A DNA stretch of 48,878 nucleotides from Verrucomicrobiota bacterium (lineage in GTDB: Bacteria; Verrucomicrobiota; Verrucomicrobiia; Opitutales; Opitutaceae): contig JANYJB010000009.1 of assembly GCA_025361935.1 (NCBI GenBank), positions 1 through 48,878 of the forward strand, written 5' to 3'. Both the position numbers and the translations under genes were made by a program. Shown piece by piece: positions 26,620 to 34,269 of this stretch. The notes below the pieces were generated by a model. That model searched no databases. It was not told where the DNA came from and worked only from the letters and a program-made list of their open reading frames with translations. Within the stretch, counting starts at the first letter, position 1, and every line of letters begins with the position of its first letter.

Positions 26620-27021
26620 TCAGCGGGACGGACTGAGCGCGACGGCCAGCAGGTGACCCAACCATACCGCTACGAGGCAGATCACCATCGAGCCGGCCAC
26701 GTTGCCCCCGGCGCGCAGGAACTCGCCGTCACGGGCCAACGCGAGCGTTTGCAGGCTGAACGACGAGAACGTCGTGAACCCGCCCAGCACCCCGGTCATG
26801 AAAAACATCCGCACGCCTTCGCCCGCCGTCCACCTGCCCTCGGGCCCGGTAAACGCGGAGAAAAAGCCGATCACAAACGAGCCGAGCACATTCACGATCA
26901 ACGTGCCCCACGGAAAGGTCGAGCCAAGCTGGCTGGCGGCCAGGCCCGACAACGCAAAACGCGCCACGCTGCCAAGCGCGCCGCCGAGGGCGATCAGGAT
27001 GTATGGTGTCGTCGTGTTCAC
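26620..27021 (-). CDS. crcB: CrcB/Fluc fluoride ion channel
   Basis: A 133-residue inner-membrane protein with four hydrophobic segments. It shows the Fluc family pattern GGALGSVARFALSG (13-26), FPWGTLIVNVLGSFVIGF (36-53) with the conserved Asn, and GVLGGFTTFSSFSLQT (76-91) with the phenylalanine and threonine/serine track that lines the pore. The family exports fluoride as a dual-topology dimer. The start codon is GTG and overlaps the amiC-type gene stop (GTGA), so translation is probably coupled. No fluoride riboswitch leader can be present at this junction. Confidence 0.93.
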   Translation of the reverse strand: MNTTTPYILIALGGALGSVARFALSGLAASQLGSTFPWGTLIVNVLGSFVIGFFSAFTGPEGRWTAGEGVRMFFMTGVLGGFTTFSSFSLQTLALARDGEFLRAGGNVAGSMVICLVAVWLGHLLAVALSPSR

Positions 27022-28070
27022 TTTGATTTGTTGGATGCGGTGACGGCGGCGTAGGCCTTGATGCCGGCCGCGATGCCCTCGGCGATACTTTCACGATAGG
27101 CAGCGGTGCATATCTTGCGAGCCTCGGCTGTATTCGAGAGATAGCCGCTCTCCACCAAAACGGCGGGGGCGTTGACGAACCGGAGCACGGCAAATCGCGC
27201 CCGTTTGAAACCGCGGTCTTCGGTGCCGAGTTTGTTGAGCAGTTGGTTTTGGATGCAATAGCCGAGCACCACGTTCAACGGATCGTGGTTGTTGCCGGGA
27301 TATGCCAAGCGCGCGCCGGGATCTTTCTCGCTCGGGGAAGTGGAGGTTGAGCGCTGGTATTGCGGCGTCATCGCGTAGGTCTCCGAACCAAATACCGTGG
27401 AGGCTCCTTCCACCGAGTTGAAATGAATGCTGATAAAAAGATCGGCCCCCGCCTTGTTGGCGATCTCGGCGCGGTCGGGCAGCGGGATGAAGCGATCGTC
27501 GGTCCTCGTCATGATGATTTTGTAGCCTTCCTTTTGGAGAAGCGTCCTCAAGCGCAGGGCTACGTCGAGTGTGAAGGTTTTTTCGTTGAGCTTGAGCGCC
27601 TTGTTTTGCGTGCCCGTGTCCTGGCCGCCGTGGCCGGGGTCGATGGCGATCACCTGCACGGCCGACGAGGACGGCGAGAACGTCCCGGCGGGATTGAGCA
27701 GCGGGGCGAACAATTTCTCCGCGTCGATGCGGCTGATGTAGAGCGAGGAGCCGTAAAACACCACCGGGTCGCCGAGCAGCACACGACGGCCGTTGAACTC
27801 CGCGTCGCGCTTGTCGGTCTCGATCTCAATCTTGGTATTCGCGCCTTCCAAGCGCATCTGCTCCCCAGTTTTTGTCCAGACGGCTTTTTTCACTCCGTAG
27901 CGAGCGAAAAAGACGCGGGCGTCGGTATAGCCGATACCCCTTACGGTCATGTTTACGGTATTGGCCGAGGACGATGACCGGCCGGGCAAAGCGTAAACCC
28001 CGACAGTGGAAAAAAGGCTCAGCGAGACCAAAAGCGCGAACGCCAAAATACAACGCCGGTGAATGCCCAT
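27018..28070 (-). CDS. N-acetylmuramoyl-L-alanine amidase (AmiC/Amidase_3 type)
   Basis: A 350-residue exported peptidoglycan amidase that would cut the lactyl-peptide bond during cell separation. Signal peptide about 8-27. Residues about 38-125 form a small beta domain similar to the copper-amine-oxidase N-terminal-like repeats found in envelope proteins (RVLLGDPVVFYGSSLYISRIDAEKLF). The Amidase_3 domain follows, with zinc ligands His147 (DPGHGG), Glu163 (LNEKT) and His216 (ISIHFNS), and catalytic Glu307 in VLVESGYLSN. It lies 13 bases after infC and overlaps crcB by four bases. No SH3 or LysM binding domain is seen. Confidence 0.9.
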   Translation of the reverse strand: MGIHRRCILAFALLVSLSLFSTVGVYALPGRSSSSANTVNMTVRGIGYTDARVFFARYGVKKAVWTKTGEQMRLEGANTKIEIETDKRDAEFNGRRVLLGDPVVFYGSSLYISRIDAEKLFAPLLNPAGTFSPSSSAVQVIAIDPGHGGQDTGTQNKALKLNEKTFTLDVALRLRTLLQKEGYKIIMTRTDDRFIPLPDRAEIANKAGADLFISIHFNSVEGASTVFGSETYAMTPQYQRSTSTSPSEKDPGARLAYPGNNHDPLNVVLGYCIQNQLLNKLGTEDRGFKRARFAVLRFVNAPAVLVESGYLSNTAEARKICTAAYRESIAEGIAAGIKAYAAVTASNKSK

Positions 28071-28083
28071 AAAACCCGGAGGC

Positions 28084-28758
28084 TCAGGCCTGGGCCTGCG
28101 TTTCGTCTTCCTCCTGACCTGCGTCCGAGCCGGTGTCGTCGATCGCCTGTTCGTCGGCCTCCAGGGTGTATTTGCGCTTCCGCTTGTTCTCGGGAAGCGG
28201 GGTCAACATCACGTTGATCTGCTTGCCCATGAGTTTGGCGAGATTGTCGGGGTGCCCCATGCCTTCGAGTTCGGCCAGCGCCCTTTTCATGAGCTCGAAA
28301 CCGATTTCGGTGTGCGCCATCTCGCGTCCGCGGAACTTGAGGCGGAGCTTCACCTTGTTGCCATGCGAAAGGAATTCCTCGGCGTGACGGATCTTGGTAA
28401 GAAAATCGCCGCCGGCGATGCGCGGCGTGAACTCGATTTCCTTCAGCTTGGTCGTCGTGGACTTGGCGTGACTCGCCTTTTTCTGCTCCTCGTAGATGTA
28501 TTTGCCGAAATCCATAATGCGGCAAACGGGGGGCTTGGCGGTCGCCGCCATCTCGACGAGGTCGAGATTGAACTGCTGAGCCAGCGCGAGCGCACGCTCG
28601 GTCTGCATGATGCCGAGCTGCTTGCCCTCGGGACTGATGACGCGGATTTCGGGCTCTTTGATCCGGGCGTTACGACGGATGTGCGCGAAAGGATCGCTGT
28701 TGCGACGCTGATAATAACCGGGGCGGTTGCCGCCCGACGAAGAAGACGAATTGGCCAT
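28084..28758 (-). CDS. infC: Translation initiation factor IF-3
   Basis: A 224-residue IF-3, which binds the 30S subunit and checks initiator tRNA and start codon. The N-domain shows RIKEPEIRVISPEGKQLGIMQTERALALAQQFNLDLVEMA, then the linker ATAKPPVCRIMDFGKYIYEEQKK and the C-domain VKLRLKFRGREMAHTEIGFELM. The C-terminus has an extra acidic tail (about 195-224) not found in the E. coli protein, and the N-terminus has a Ser-rich stretch of about 20 residues. Unlike many bacteria, rpmI and rplT do not follow; an amidase gene does. The bases just before the ATG read ACCTCCTTA on the mRNA, the anti-Shine-Dalgarno sequence rather than a ribosome binding site. A TTG directly before the ATG is in frame. 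Confidence 0.95.
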   Translation of the reverse strand: MANSSSSSGGNRPGYYQRRNSDPFAHIRRNARIKEPEIRVISPEGKQLGIMQTERALALAQQFNLDLVEMAATAKPPVCRIMDFGKYIYEEQKKASHAKSTTTKLKEIEFTPRIAGGDFLTKIRHAEEFLSHGNKVKLRLKFRGREMAHTEIGFELMKRALAELEGMGHPDNLAKLMGKQINVMLTPLPENKRKRKYTLEADEQAIDDTGSDAGQEEDETQAQA

Positions 28759-28762
28759 CAAT

Positions 28763-28866
28763 AAGGAGGTTGCAGTATGGAAACGGATCAGATTTCGCCC
28801 AGAGCCCCGGGGAAGACAATCACGAAGTTAGGCAACCGGCACGCTTCGGCGCAAAAGGGAGTTTAG
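28763..28866 (+). other. Possible small ORF with perfect Shine-Dalgarno, or anti-SD leader of infC
   Basis: On the plus strand AAGGAGGT (28763-28770) stands six bases before an ATG at 28777 that opens 29 codons, METDQISPRAPG to the TAG at 28864. This frame almost exactly fills the gap between the ErpA-type gene and infC, both on the other strand. Good ribosome binding sites are rare in this window. The alternative is that only the complement matters: the infC leader contains ACCTCCTTA, a copy of the usual 16S rRNA 3' end. I cannot tell which, or whether this is chance; no similarity to a known peptide is recognised. Confidence 0.25.
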
Positions 28867-29276
28867 ACACTGAAACTCTCGCCGCACGAGCAGCTCGCCT
28901 TGGCGTTGGGATTGGAGAACTTGAAGCCGCCCGCGATGAGCTTGTTCGAATAATCGAGCACTGTTCCCTTGAGATAAAGCGCCGTCTTGGCGTCAATCAC
29001 CACGGAAACCCCCGACGACTGGACAAGAATGTCGCCCTTGCGAGGCTCTGGCACGAATTTCATTTTGTAACTGAGCCCGTTGCATCCGCCGCCGGTGATC
29101 GCCACCCGCAGCAAACCACCCTGCCCCTCTCTGGCAACGAGCGCGCGGACCTTGGCCCCGGCCGGCTCCGTCAGGCGCACGAGGTTCTCGTTGCCCGCAC
29201 GCACGCCCTCGGGAAGAGGGGTGCCGGACGACGCGGCGACAGTTGAAATGGTTTCGGGAGCGGCTGACATCGGCAT
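28863..29276 (-). CDS. HesB/IscA/ErpA-family iron-sulfur carrier protein
   Basis: A 137-residue protein of the A-type iron-sulfur carrier family, which receives Fe-S clusters and passes them to target proteins. Residues about 32-137 contain the three conserved cysteines: Cys65 in GGGCNGLSYKMKF, and Cys129 and Cys131 in the terminal SCSCGESF. An N-terminal extension of about 30 residues is not part of the domain. The ATG at 29276 lies two bases after the pdxA stop; a second ATG at 29270 is possible. The arrangement pdxA-ErpA suggests cotranscription. I cannot decide between ErpA and IscA, so no symbol is given. Confidence 0.88.
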   Translation of the reverse strand: MPMSAAPETISTVAASSGTPLPEGVRAGNENLVRLTEPAGAKVRALVAREGQGGLLRVAITGGGCNGLSYKMKFVPEPRKGDILVQSSGVSVVIDAKTALYLKGTVLDYSNKLIAGGFKFSNPNAKASCSCGESFSV

Positions 29277-29278
29277 CA

Positions 29279-30202
29279 CTATTGCGCAGCGCGGGCGTTT
29301 ATCAAGCGCCGCGCCACGGTCACGGCATTGGCAAAACTCGTGCCGCTCGCCACACCTCTGCCCGCGATGCCGAACGCAGTGCCGTGGTCCGGACTCGTGC
29401 GCACAAAGGGTAGCCCCAGCGTGACATTCACCGCCTCGTTGAAATCGACGACCTTGAGCGGCGCGAGTCCCTGATCGTGGTAAAGCGCGATCACCACGTC
29501 GAATTCGCCGCGCAGCGCCCGCCCAAAAAGCGTGTCCCCCGGCTGGCAAAGCGACACGCCGGGAAAAACTATGCGCAGCTTCCCCAACGCCGGATCGATA
29601 AAATCCCGCTCTTCTTCGCCAAGCAGTCCGTCCTCGCCGGCATGCGGATTCAGCCCGCACACGCCGATGCGCGGCGCGGCGATTCCTTCCGCCCGAGCGA
29701 GTTGATCGGCGGCCGCCACGGTGCGGCGCAGTAACTCCGGCCCGAGATTACGAGCTACCTCGGACAACGGTAAATGCCACGTCGCCAAAACCACCCGAAG
29801 CCGCCCGCCGCAAAACGCCATCACCGGCTCACCTCCCCAACGCGCCGCAAAAAATTCCGTCTGTCCCGGATAACGATAACCGACCCGCGCCAGCTCCGCC
29901 TTGCTCACCGGCCCCGTCACCACGCCTGCCCACGCCCCCGTGCGGCAACCCTCGGCCGCGGCTTCCATCGCCGCGATCGCAACGCGGGCGCCGGCCTCGT
30001 CCGGTCGTCCGGCGACAGCCGCATAATCCGCCGGGCCGACGGCAATGTGCTTCGCGGCACCCGCCGACAAAGTCGCCAGCCAGCGTGCGGGGCCGATCAC
30101 CGTGACATCACGCGCAGCCTCGGAATGAGTCGCCAGCCACGTCGCGATGATTTCCGGTCCAACCCCCGCCGGATCGCCACAGGTAAAGGCAAGCCTAGTC
30201 AT
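29279..30202 (-). CDS. pdxA: 4-hydroxythreonine-4-phosphate dehydrogenase
   Basis: A 307-residue cytoplasmic NAD-dependent dehydrogenase of pyridoxal phosphate synthesis. It starts TRLAFTCGDPAGVGPEIIATWL, the family's N-terminal signature, with GPVSKAEL, the PGQTEFFA block and CGLNPHAGEDGLLGEEE (metal-binding His), then FPGVSLCQPGDTLFGRA and ALYHDQGLAPLK, which holds another metal histidine. The C-terminus has FVRTSPDHGTAFGIAG. The start at 30202 overlaps the end of lpxA by eight bases. The family also includes PdxA2/DtnS-type enzymes, but the placement in a housekeeping operon favours the vitamin B6 role. Confidence 0.93.
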   Translation of the reverse strand: MTRLAFTCGDPAGVGPEIIATWLATHSEAARDVTVIGPARWLATLSAGAAKHIAVGPADYAAVAGRPDEAGARVAIAAMEAAAEGCRTGAWAGVVTGPVSKAELARVGYRYPGQTEFFAARWGGEPVMAFCGGRLRVVLATWHLPLSEVARNLGPELLRRTVAAADQLARAEGIAAPRIGVCGLNPHAGEDGLLGEEERDFIDPALGKLRIVFPGVSLCQPGDTLFGRALRGEFDVVIALYHDQGLAPLKVVDFNEAVNVTLGLPFVRTSPDHGTAFGIAGRGVASGTSFANAVTVARRLINARAAQ

Positions 30203-30953
30203 GCGTATCCTCCGCAACCACACGCGTGGCACGGGAAAAACCGCGTTTACCGCCGCCAAAAAATTCCAGAAATCTCCGCGCCTCCACCGTCGTATAACCA
30301 CCGCCCGCCAACTGCGCCGCCGCCAGTTCACGGATGTTGCCCGCGCCAAAATAAACCGCGCGAAACGCCTTCTTAAGCTCGCCAATCGCCTCCCGCGAAA
30401 ATCCGCGCCGCTTGAGTCCCACGAGGTTCAGGCCCGACACCTCGTCGCGTTCGGCCGTGATCGTAAACGGCGCGAGATCCCGCGAAATGCGCGAAAGCCC
30501 GCTCACCATCGCGCTCTCGCCGATCCGGGCGAACTGGTGCACGCCGGCGCCGCCGCCGATAAAGGTAAACGCACCGACATGCACATGGCCGGCCAGCATC
30601 ACGTTGTTCGCCAGCACGACATCATCCGCCAGCACGCAGTCATGGCCGACATGGGAATTGGCCATCAAAAAACATCTCTCGCCCACAATGGTTTCACCGC
30701 CCGGCTGCGCGGCGCGGTTGACGGTCGCATGCTCGCGAATGACGGTGCCGCTTCCGATGCGCACGCCGGAAGCCGTGGCGCGGTCGAACTTGAGATGCTG
30801 CGGATCTCCACCGACGACGGCGTAGGGATAGACGACGACACGTTCGCCGAGCACAACATGTCTGCCGATGATCGCGCCCGCTTGAATGTCGCACCCGTCG
30901 CCGATGACGGCACCGGCCTCGATGATCGCAGTGGGATGAATGGAAACGCTCAT
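30195..30953 (-). CDS. lpxA: UDP-N-acetylglucosamine O-acyltransferase
   Basis: A 252-residue cytoplasmic enzyme for the first step of lipid A synthesis. The first ~190 residues are hexapeptide repeats of a left-handed beta helix (IHPTAIIEAGAVIGDGCDI, GAIIGRHVVLGERVVV, GSGTVIREHATVNRA), with the catalytic His in MANSHVGHDCVLADDVVLAN. VGLKRRGFSREAIGELKKAFRAVYF begins the helical C-terminal part. It shows that the organism makes a lipid A outer membrane, in agreement with the porin. lpxA sits apart from lpxD and fabZ here, between a gene of unknown function and pdxA, with gaps of 9 bases and -8 bases. Confidence 0.94.
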   Translation of the reverse strand: MSVSIHPTAIIEAGAVIGDGCDIQAGAIIGRHVVLGERVVVYPYAVVGGDPQHLKFDRATASGVRIGSGTVIREHATVNRAAQPGGETIVGERCFLMANSHVGHDCVLADDVVLANNVMLAGHVHVGAFTFIGGGAGVHQFARIGESAMVSGLSRISRDLAPFTITAERDEVSGLNLVGLKRRGFSREAIGELKKAFRAVYFGAGNIRELAAAQLAGGGYTTVEARRFLEFFGGGKRGFSRATRVVAEDTHD

Positions 30954-30962
30954 GGGGTGGAA

Positions 30963-31595
30963 TCAGGATTTCGGGCGACGCAAAGAAGCCGCGCGCTCGG
31001 TCAGCAGGTCAAGCTGGGCGTCCTTCAGCAAGTCGTAGTTTTTCAATATTCGCATCACTTGCAGCGTGTCGCTTTTGCCGTAGTTGCGGTTGATCTCCAC
31101 CTTGTCCACCAAGTCGAGCAGCATGGAGCGGAAGGAAATGATGGCGTCCACGCCGCGCTCCTTGAGCAAGGCGACGCTCTGCGAGCGAAACGGCTCCTGC
31201 GTCGGCAGACTCGGCAGCACAAGAATTTTGGTGAGATCGGCGCTTTCCCCGGAACCAGCGTCCGCCGGGAAAAACCGTGTCGCTTCCTTCAACACATTGT
31301 CCTCCAGAAACCGGAATATTTCAGGCGAACTCTTCAGCATGGTCGGCGTGAACACGCCCGTATGCCAGCCCTTGACGGCAATCATCGCGCGATGAACCAG
31401 CGGCAGTTCATTGGAAAAAAGAAAAAAGTCAGGACGTTTGGATTCGCGTCGCCAAGACGGGTTGTAAACCAGCAGATCAATCTCCTCGTCGCCCGTCTTC
31501 TTGCGAGCCGAGACCTGATACTTGCGGACTTGGCGCACGAGAAACCCGTTTTGCTCAAAGTATTCCCGAACAATGCCTTCATCAATAGCCGACAT
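30963..31595 (-). CDS. Unknown protein with a PD-(D/E)XK nuclease-like N-terminal half
   Basis: A 210-residue cytoplasmic protein that I cannot name. The first 80 residues follow the restriction-endonuclease-like pattern seen in YraN and Mrr-type proteins: a starting helix VREYFEQNGFLVRQVRK (9-25), GDEEIDLLVYNP with Asp40, then a strand AMIAVKGWHTG. In active nucleases the last strand reads E-x-K; here Glu is replaced by Ala (AVK, Lys75), so it may be inactive or use another residue. The C-terminal half is helical (LLDLVDKVEINRNYGKSDTLQVMRILKNYDLLKDAQLDLL). It lies 45 bases after aroB and 9 bases before lpxA in a housekeeping operon. Confidence 0.7.
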   Translation of the reverse strand: MSAIDEGIVREYFEQNGFLVRQVRKYQVSARKKTGDEEIDLLVYNPSWRRESKRPDFFLFSNELPLVHRAMIAVKGWHTGVFTPTMLKSSPEIFRFLEDNVLKEATRFFPADAGSGESADLTKILVLPSLPTQEPFRSQSVALLKERGVDAIISFRSMLLDLVDKVEINRNYGKSDTLQVMRILKNYDLLKDAQLDLLTERAASLRRPKS

Positions 31596-31640
31596 GGAGA
31601 CGATGGTATCTCAAATTTACCCGAGGACGGAAGCGTGGAA

Positions 31641-32726
31641 TCAAACCGCGCCCACCTCGCGAAAACATTGCTCAGCCAGAGCCGTGTCCACGCCAGCCTG
31701 CGTCGCCGCCTCGCCCAGGGATTTCAGCACCACGAATCGCAGGGAGCCCGCCCGCACTTTCTTGTCGCGCGACATCGCCATCATGAGCGCAGCCAACGGC
31801 AGCGGCTCGCGCAGCCGGATCGGCAGGGCGTGGGCCTTCACCACCGCTTCCACCTTCGCCACCTCCGTAGCACCGAGATAACCCAGCTTGAGAGAAAGAC
31901 GGGCGGCGGTGGCCAATCCGATGCCAATCGCCTCGCCGTGCAAATAAACTCCGTAGCCCGTGACCTGCTCGATCGCGTGACCAAAGGTATGCCCGAGGTT
32001 CAACAGCGCGCGTCCGCCTTCCTTCGCGGTCTCGTGCTCGTCGGCCTCGACGACGCGTGCCTTGAGCGCGCAACAACGCCGAATGATCGGAGCCAGCGCC
32101 GGGCTGTTAACCGTCAACGCCGCGTGTTCGAGTTGCGCGAAAAGATCCGCATCGCCCAACAGACCGGTCTTGATGACTTCCGCCATGCCGGCGGCAAACT
32201 CGCGCGGCGGCAACGTTGCCAGCAGCCCCGTGCCGATAAAGACGCCCTTGGGCTGGTGAAACGCGCCGACGAGATTCTTGCCCGCGTGAAGGTTGATGCC
32301 GGTCTTACCGCCCACCGAACTGTCCACCATCGCCAGCAACGTCGTGGGCACTTGGTAAAACGCGATCCCGCGCAAGTAAGACGCCGCCGCAAACCCCGCG
32401 AGATCCCCGATCACGCCGCCGCCCACCGCAAAGACCACGCCGCCACGGTCCACGCGGTTTTCCGCCAAAAAATCCAGCACGCGACCCAGCTCGCGCAACG
32501 ACTTCGTTTCCTCACCCGGATCGAGCACCAGCGTCGGCTGCCCGCCGAACATGTCCCGAAGCGCGTCCAGTTGGAGATGGGCGATGTTACGGTCGGTGAC
32601 CACCATGACCTTGCGGCCTTCGGCGACCAGCGCGTCCACCTGAACACGCACGGCGGACGACACATCCGACCCGAAATAAATCGGATAGCTCCGTTCGCCG
32701 AGATTGACCGTAAGGCTTTCAACCAT
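31641..32726 (-). CDS. aroB: 3-dehydroquinate synthase
   Basis: A 361-residue NAD- and metal-dependent enzyme of the shikimate pathway, converting DAHP to 3-dehydroquinate. Motifs are LVLDPGEETKSL (NAD site), the glycine-rich FAVGGGVIGDLAGFAAASYLRGIAFYQVPTTLL, VDSSVGGKTGINL, then FAAGMAEVIKTGLL with a metal Glu, and LLNLGHTFGHAIEQ and HGEAIGIG with metal histidines. The start at 32726 matches the family N-terminus VESLTVNLGERSYPIYFG; upstream in-frame residues overlap the divergent promoter. rph begins 109 bases away on the other strand. Confidence 0.95.
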   Translation of the reverse strand: MVESLTVNLGERSYPIYFGSDVSSAVRVQVDALVAEGRKVMVVTDRNIAHLQLDALRDMFGGQPTLVLDPGEETKSLRELGRVLDFLAENRVDRGGVVFAVGGGVIGDLAGFAAASYLRGIAFYQVPTTLLAMVDSSVGGKTGINLHAGKNLVGAFHQPKGVFIGTGLLATLPPREFAAGMAEVIKTGLLGDADLFAQLEHAALTVNSPALAPIIRRCCALKARVVEADEHETAKEGGRALLNLGHTFGHAIEQVTGYGVYLHGEAIGIGLATAARLSLKLGYLGATEVAKVEAVVKAHALPIRLREPLPLAALMMAMSRDKKVRAGSLRFVVLKSLGEAATQAGVDTALAEQCFREVGAV

Positions 32727-32835
32727 GGACGGGTTAAATGCGCCCGCCTCCACGGGGTCAACCTCGCCCGCAGGTCTTCGCAAACTCCGCATTTCTCTAT
32801 GGCGGTCAACCGTCCGCCTACTACCGTTCTCCCCA

Positions 32836-33588
32836 ATGTCTTACCCTGCTCTCCGCGCCGACGGCCGCAAACCCGACCAGCTCCGCCCCATCACCTTTGA
32901 GGCCAACATCGCCCCGCACGCCACCGGCTCCGTGCTCGTGTCCTTCGGCACGACCCGCGTCATCTGCGCCGCGACCATCGAGCCCAAGGTCCCCGCTTGG
33001 ATGAAACAGCAGCGCGTCCCCGGCGGCTGGCTCACCGCCGAATACTCCCTGCTCCCCTACAGCACCCACGAGCGCAAACAGCGCGACATCTCCAAGGGCA
33101 AACTCGACGGCCGCACCGTTGAAATCCAGCGCCTCATCGGCCGCTCCCTCCGCGCCGTCCTCGACCTCAAAAAGCTCGGCGAAAACACCCTCTGGATTGA
33201 CTGCGACGTCCTCCAGGCCGACGGCGGCACCCGCACCGCCTCCATCACCGGCGCCTACCTCGCCGCCCGCCTCGCCATCCAGACGCTCCTCGACGCCAAG
33301 CGCATTCCCGAAAACCCGCTCACCGACTCCGTCGCCGCCGTGAGCGTCGGCCTCTACGACGGCCGCGAACTCCTCGACCTCCCCTACGTCGAAGACAAGG
33401 ACGCCGAGGTCGACTTCAACGTCGTCATGACCGGCCAGGGCAAATTCGTCGAAGTCCAGGGCTGCGGCGAAGAAGCCACCTTCACCCACGAACAGCTCCT
33501 CAGCCTCATCGCCCTCGCCCAAAAAGGCCTCAAGGAAATCAACGCCTTGCAAACCGCCTTCTTGACCAAACAACTGCTTAAGTTCTAA
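32836..33588 (+). CDS. rph: Ribonuclease PH
   Basis: A 250-residue phosphorolytic 3' exonuclease that trims tRNA 3' ends. It has the family N-terminus ALRADGRKPDQLRPITFE, then GTTRVICAATIEPKVPAWM, GWLTAEYSLLPYSTHERKQR and the phosphate-binding IQRLIGRSLRAVLDLKKLGENTLWIDCDVLQADGGTRTASITGA, and CGEEATFTHEQLLSLIALAQKG at the end. It is slightly longer than the usual 238-240 residues. The ATG at 32836 is chosen because the frame upstream covers the aroB start. The HupE gene follows 46 bases downstream on the same strand. Confidence 0.95.
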   Translation: MSYPALRADGRKPDQLRPITFEANIAPHATGSVLVSFGTTRVICAATIEPKVPAWMKQQRVPGGWLTAEYSLLPYSTHERKQRDISKGKLDGRTVEIQRLIGRSLRAVLDLKKLGENTLWIDCDVLQADGGTRTASITGAYLAARLAIQTLLDAKRIPENPLTDSVAAVSVGLYDGRELLDLPYVEDKDAEVDFNVVMTGQGKFVEVQGCGEEATFTHEQLLSLIALAQKGLKEINALQTAFLTKQLLKF

Positions 33589-33634
33589 CCGGTAAACTGG
33601 CCCGCCAACTGCTTCCCGATTACCCATAAAACCC

Positions 33635-34234
33635 ATGCCCACGAAATCCCTGCGCACTCTCCTCAAAGGCTTCGTTCTTTTGGCCGCCCTGCCCGCCCTC
33701 GCCAGCGCCCACCCGGGCCACGATGGCGACCACGGCTTCGGTTGGGATTTCAGCGGCGGCTTCACCCATCCGCTCAGCGGCTGGGATCACCTCCTCGCCA
33801 TGATCGCCGTCGGCCTCTGGGCCGCGCAGCTCGGCGGACGCGCCCGCTGGCTCGTGCCCGCCGCCTTCTTGAGCGTGATGACCCTCGGCGCCATTCTCGG
33901 CCACGGTGGCCTGCAAATCGCGGGCACCGAACAAGGCATCGCCGCCTCGGTCCTCGTGCTCGGCCTGCTCGTCGCCACCGCCGCCCGTCTCCCTGTCGCC
34001 GCCGGCATGGCCATCGTCGGCATATTCGCCCTCTTCCACGGCCTCGCCCACGGTGCGGAAATGCCCGCGACCGCCGCCGGTCTTTCCTACGGCCTCGGCT
34101 TCGTGCTCGCGACCGCCCTGCTCCACGCCGCCGGTCTCGGCCTTGGCCTCTTCACCTCACGCAAATCCACCGTCATCCCGCAGACCGCCGGAGTCGCCAT
34201 CGCCCTGGTCGGCGTGGCCATGCTGGCCTTCTGA
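33635..34234 (+). CDS. HupE/UreJ-family nickel permease-like protein
   Basis: A 199-residue membrane protein with a cleavable signal peptide (about 1-25) and about six membrane segments. The mature N-terminus HPGHDGDHGFGW is histidine-rich and may bind metal. The family signature HPLSGWDHLLAMIAVGLWAAQLGG lies at 45-68, and FALFHGLAHGAEMP (about 131-144) supplies further histidines. HupE/UreJ proteins import nickel or cobalt for hydrogenase or urease. Here the gene is convergent with the urease accessory gene ureD and there is no hydrogenase, so nickel supply for urease is the likely role. A terminator hairpin for this transcript lies inside the end of ureD at 34307-34336. Confidence 0.88.
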   Translation: MPTKSLRTLLKGFVLLAALPALASAHPGHDGDHGFGWDFSGGFTHPLSGWDHLLAMIAVGLWAAQLGGRARWLVPAAFLSVMTLGAILGHGGLQIAGTEQGIAASVLVLGLLVATAARLPVAAGMAIVGIFALFHGLAHGAEMPATAAGLSYGLGFVLATALLHAAGLGLGLFTSRKSTVIPQTAGVAIALVGVAMLAF

Positions 34235-34239
34235 GGTAG

Positions 34240-34260
34240 GGACGGACCGCTGGGCCGTCC
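34240..34260. repeat. Palindromic intergenic element downstream of hupE
   Basis: GGACGGACC and GGCCGTCC face each other around GCTG, with one bulged base, in the 35-base gap between the convergent hupE-type gene and ureD. There is no T-run, so it is probably a REP-type sequence or a weak hairpin rather than the terminator. Confidence 0.35.
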
Positions 34261-34269
34261 GGTTCGAGT

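Noticed and set aside
26622-27021. Fluoride riboswitch for crcB
   Set aside because: The crcB start overlaps the amidase gene stop, so there is no leader to hold one.
30147-32900. Open reading frame of about 900 codons on the plus strand across lpxA to aroB
   Set aside because: It is antisense to four clear genes, and its protein is Arg/His-rich without domains; long antisense frames are expected in GC-rich coding DNA.
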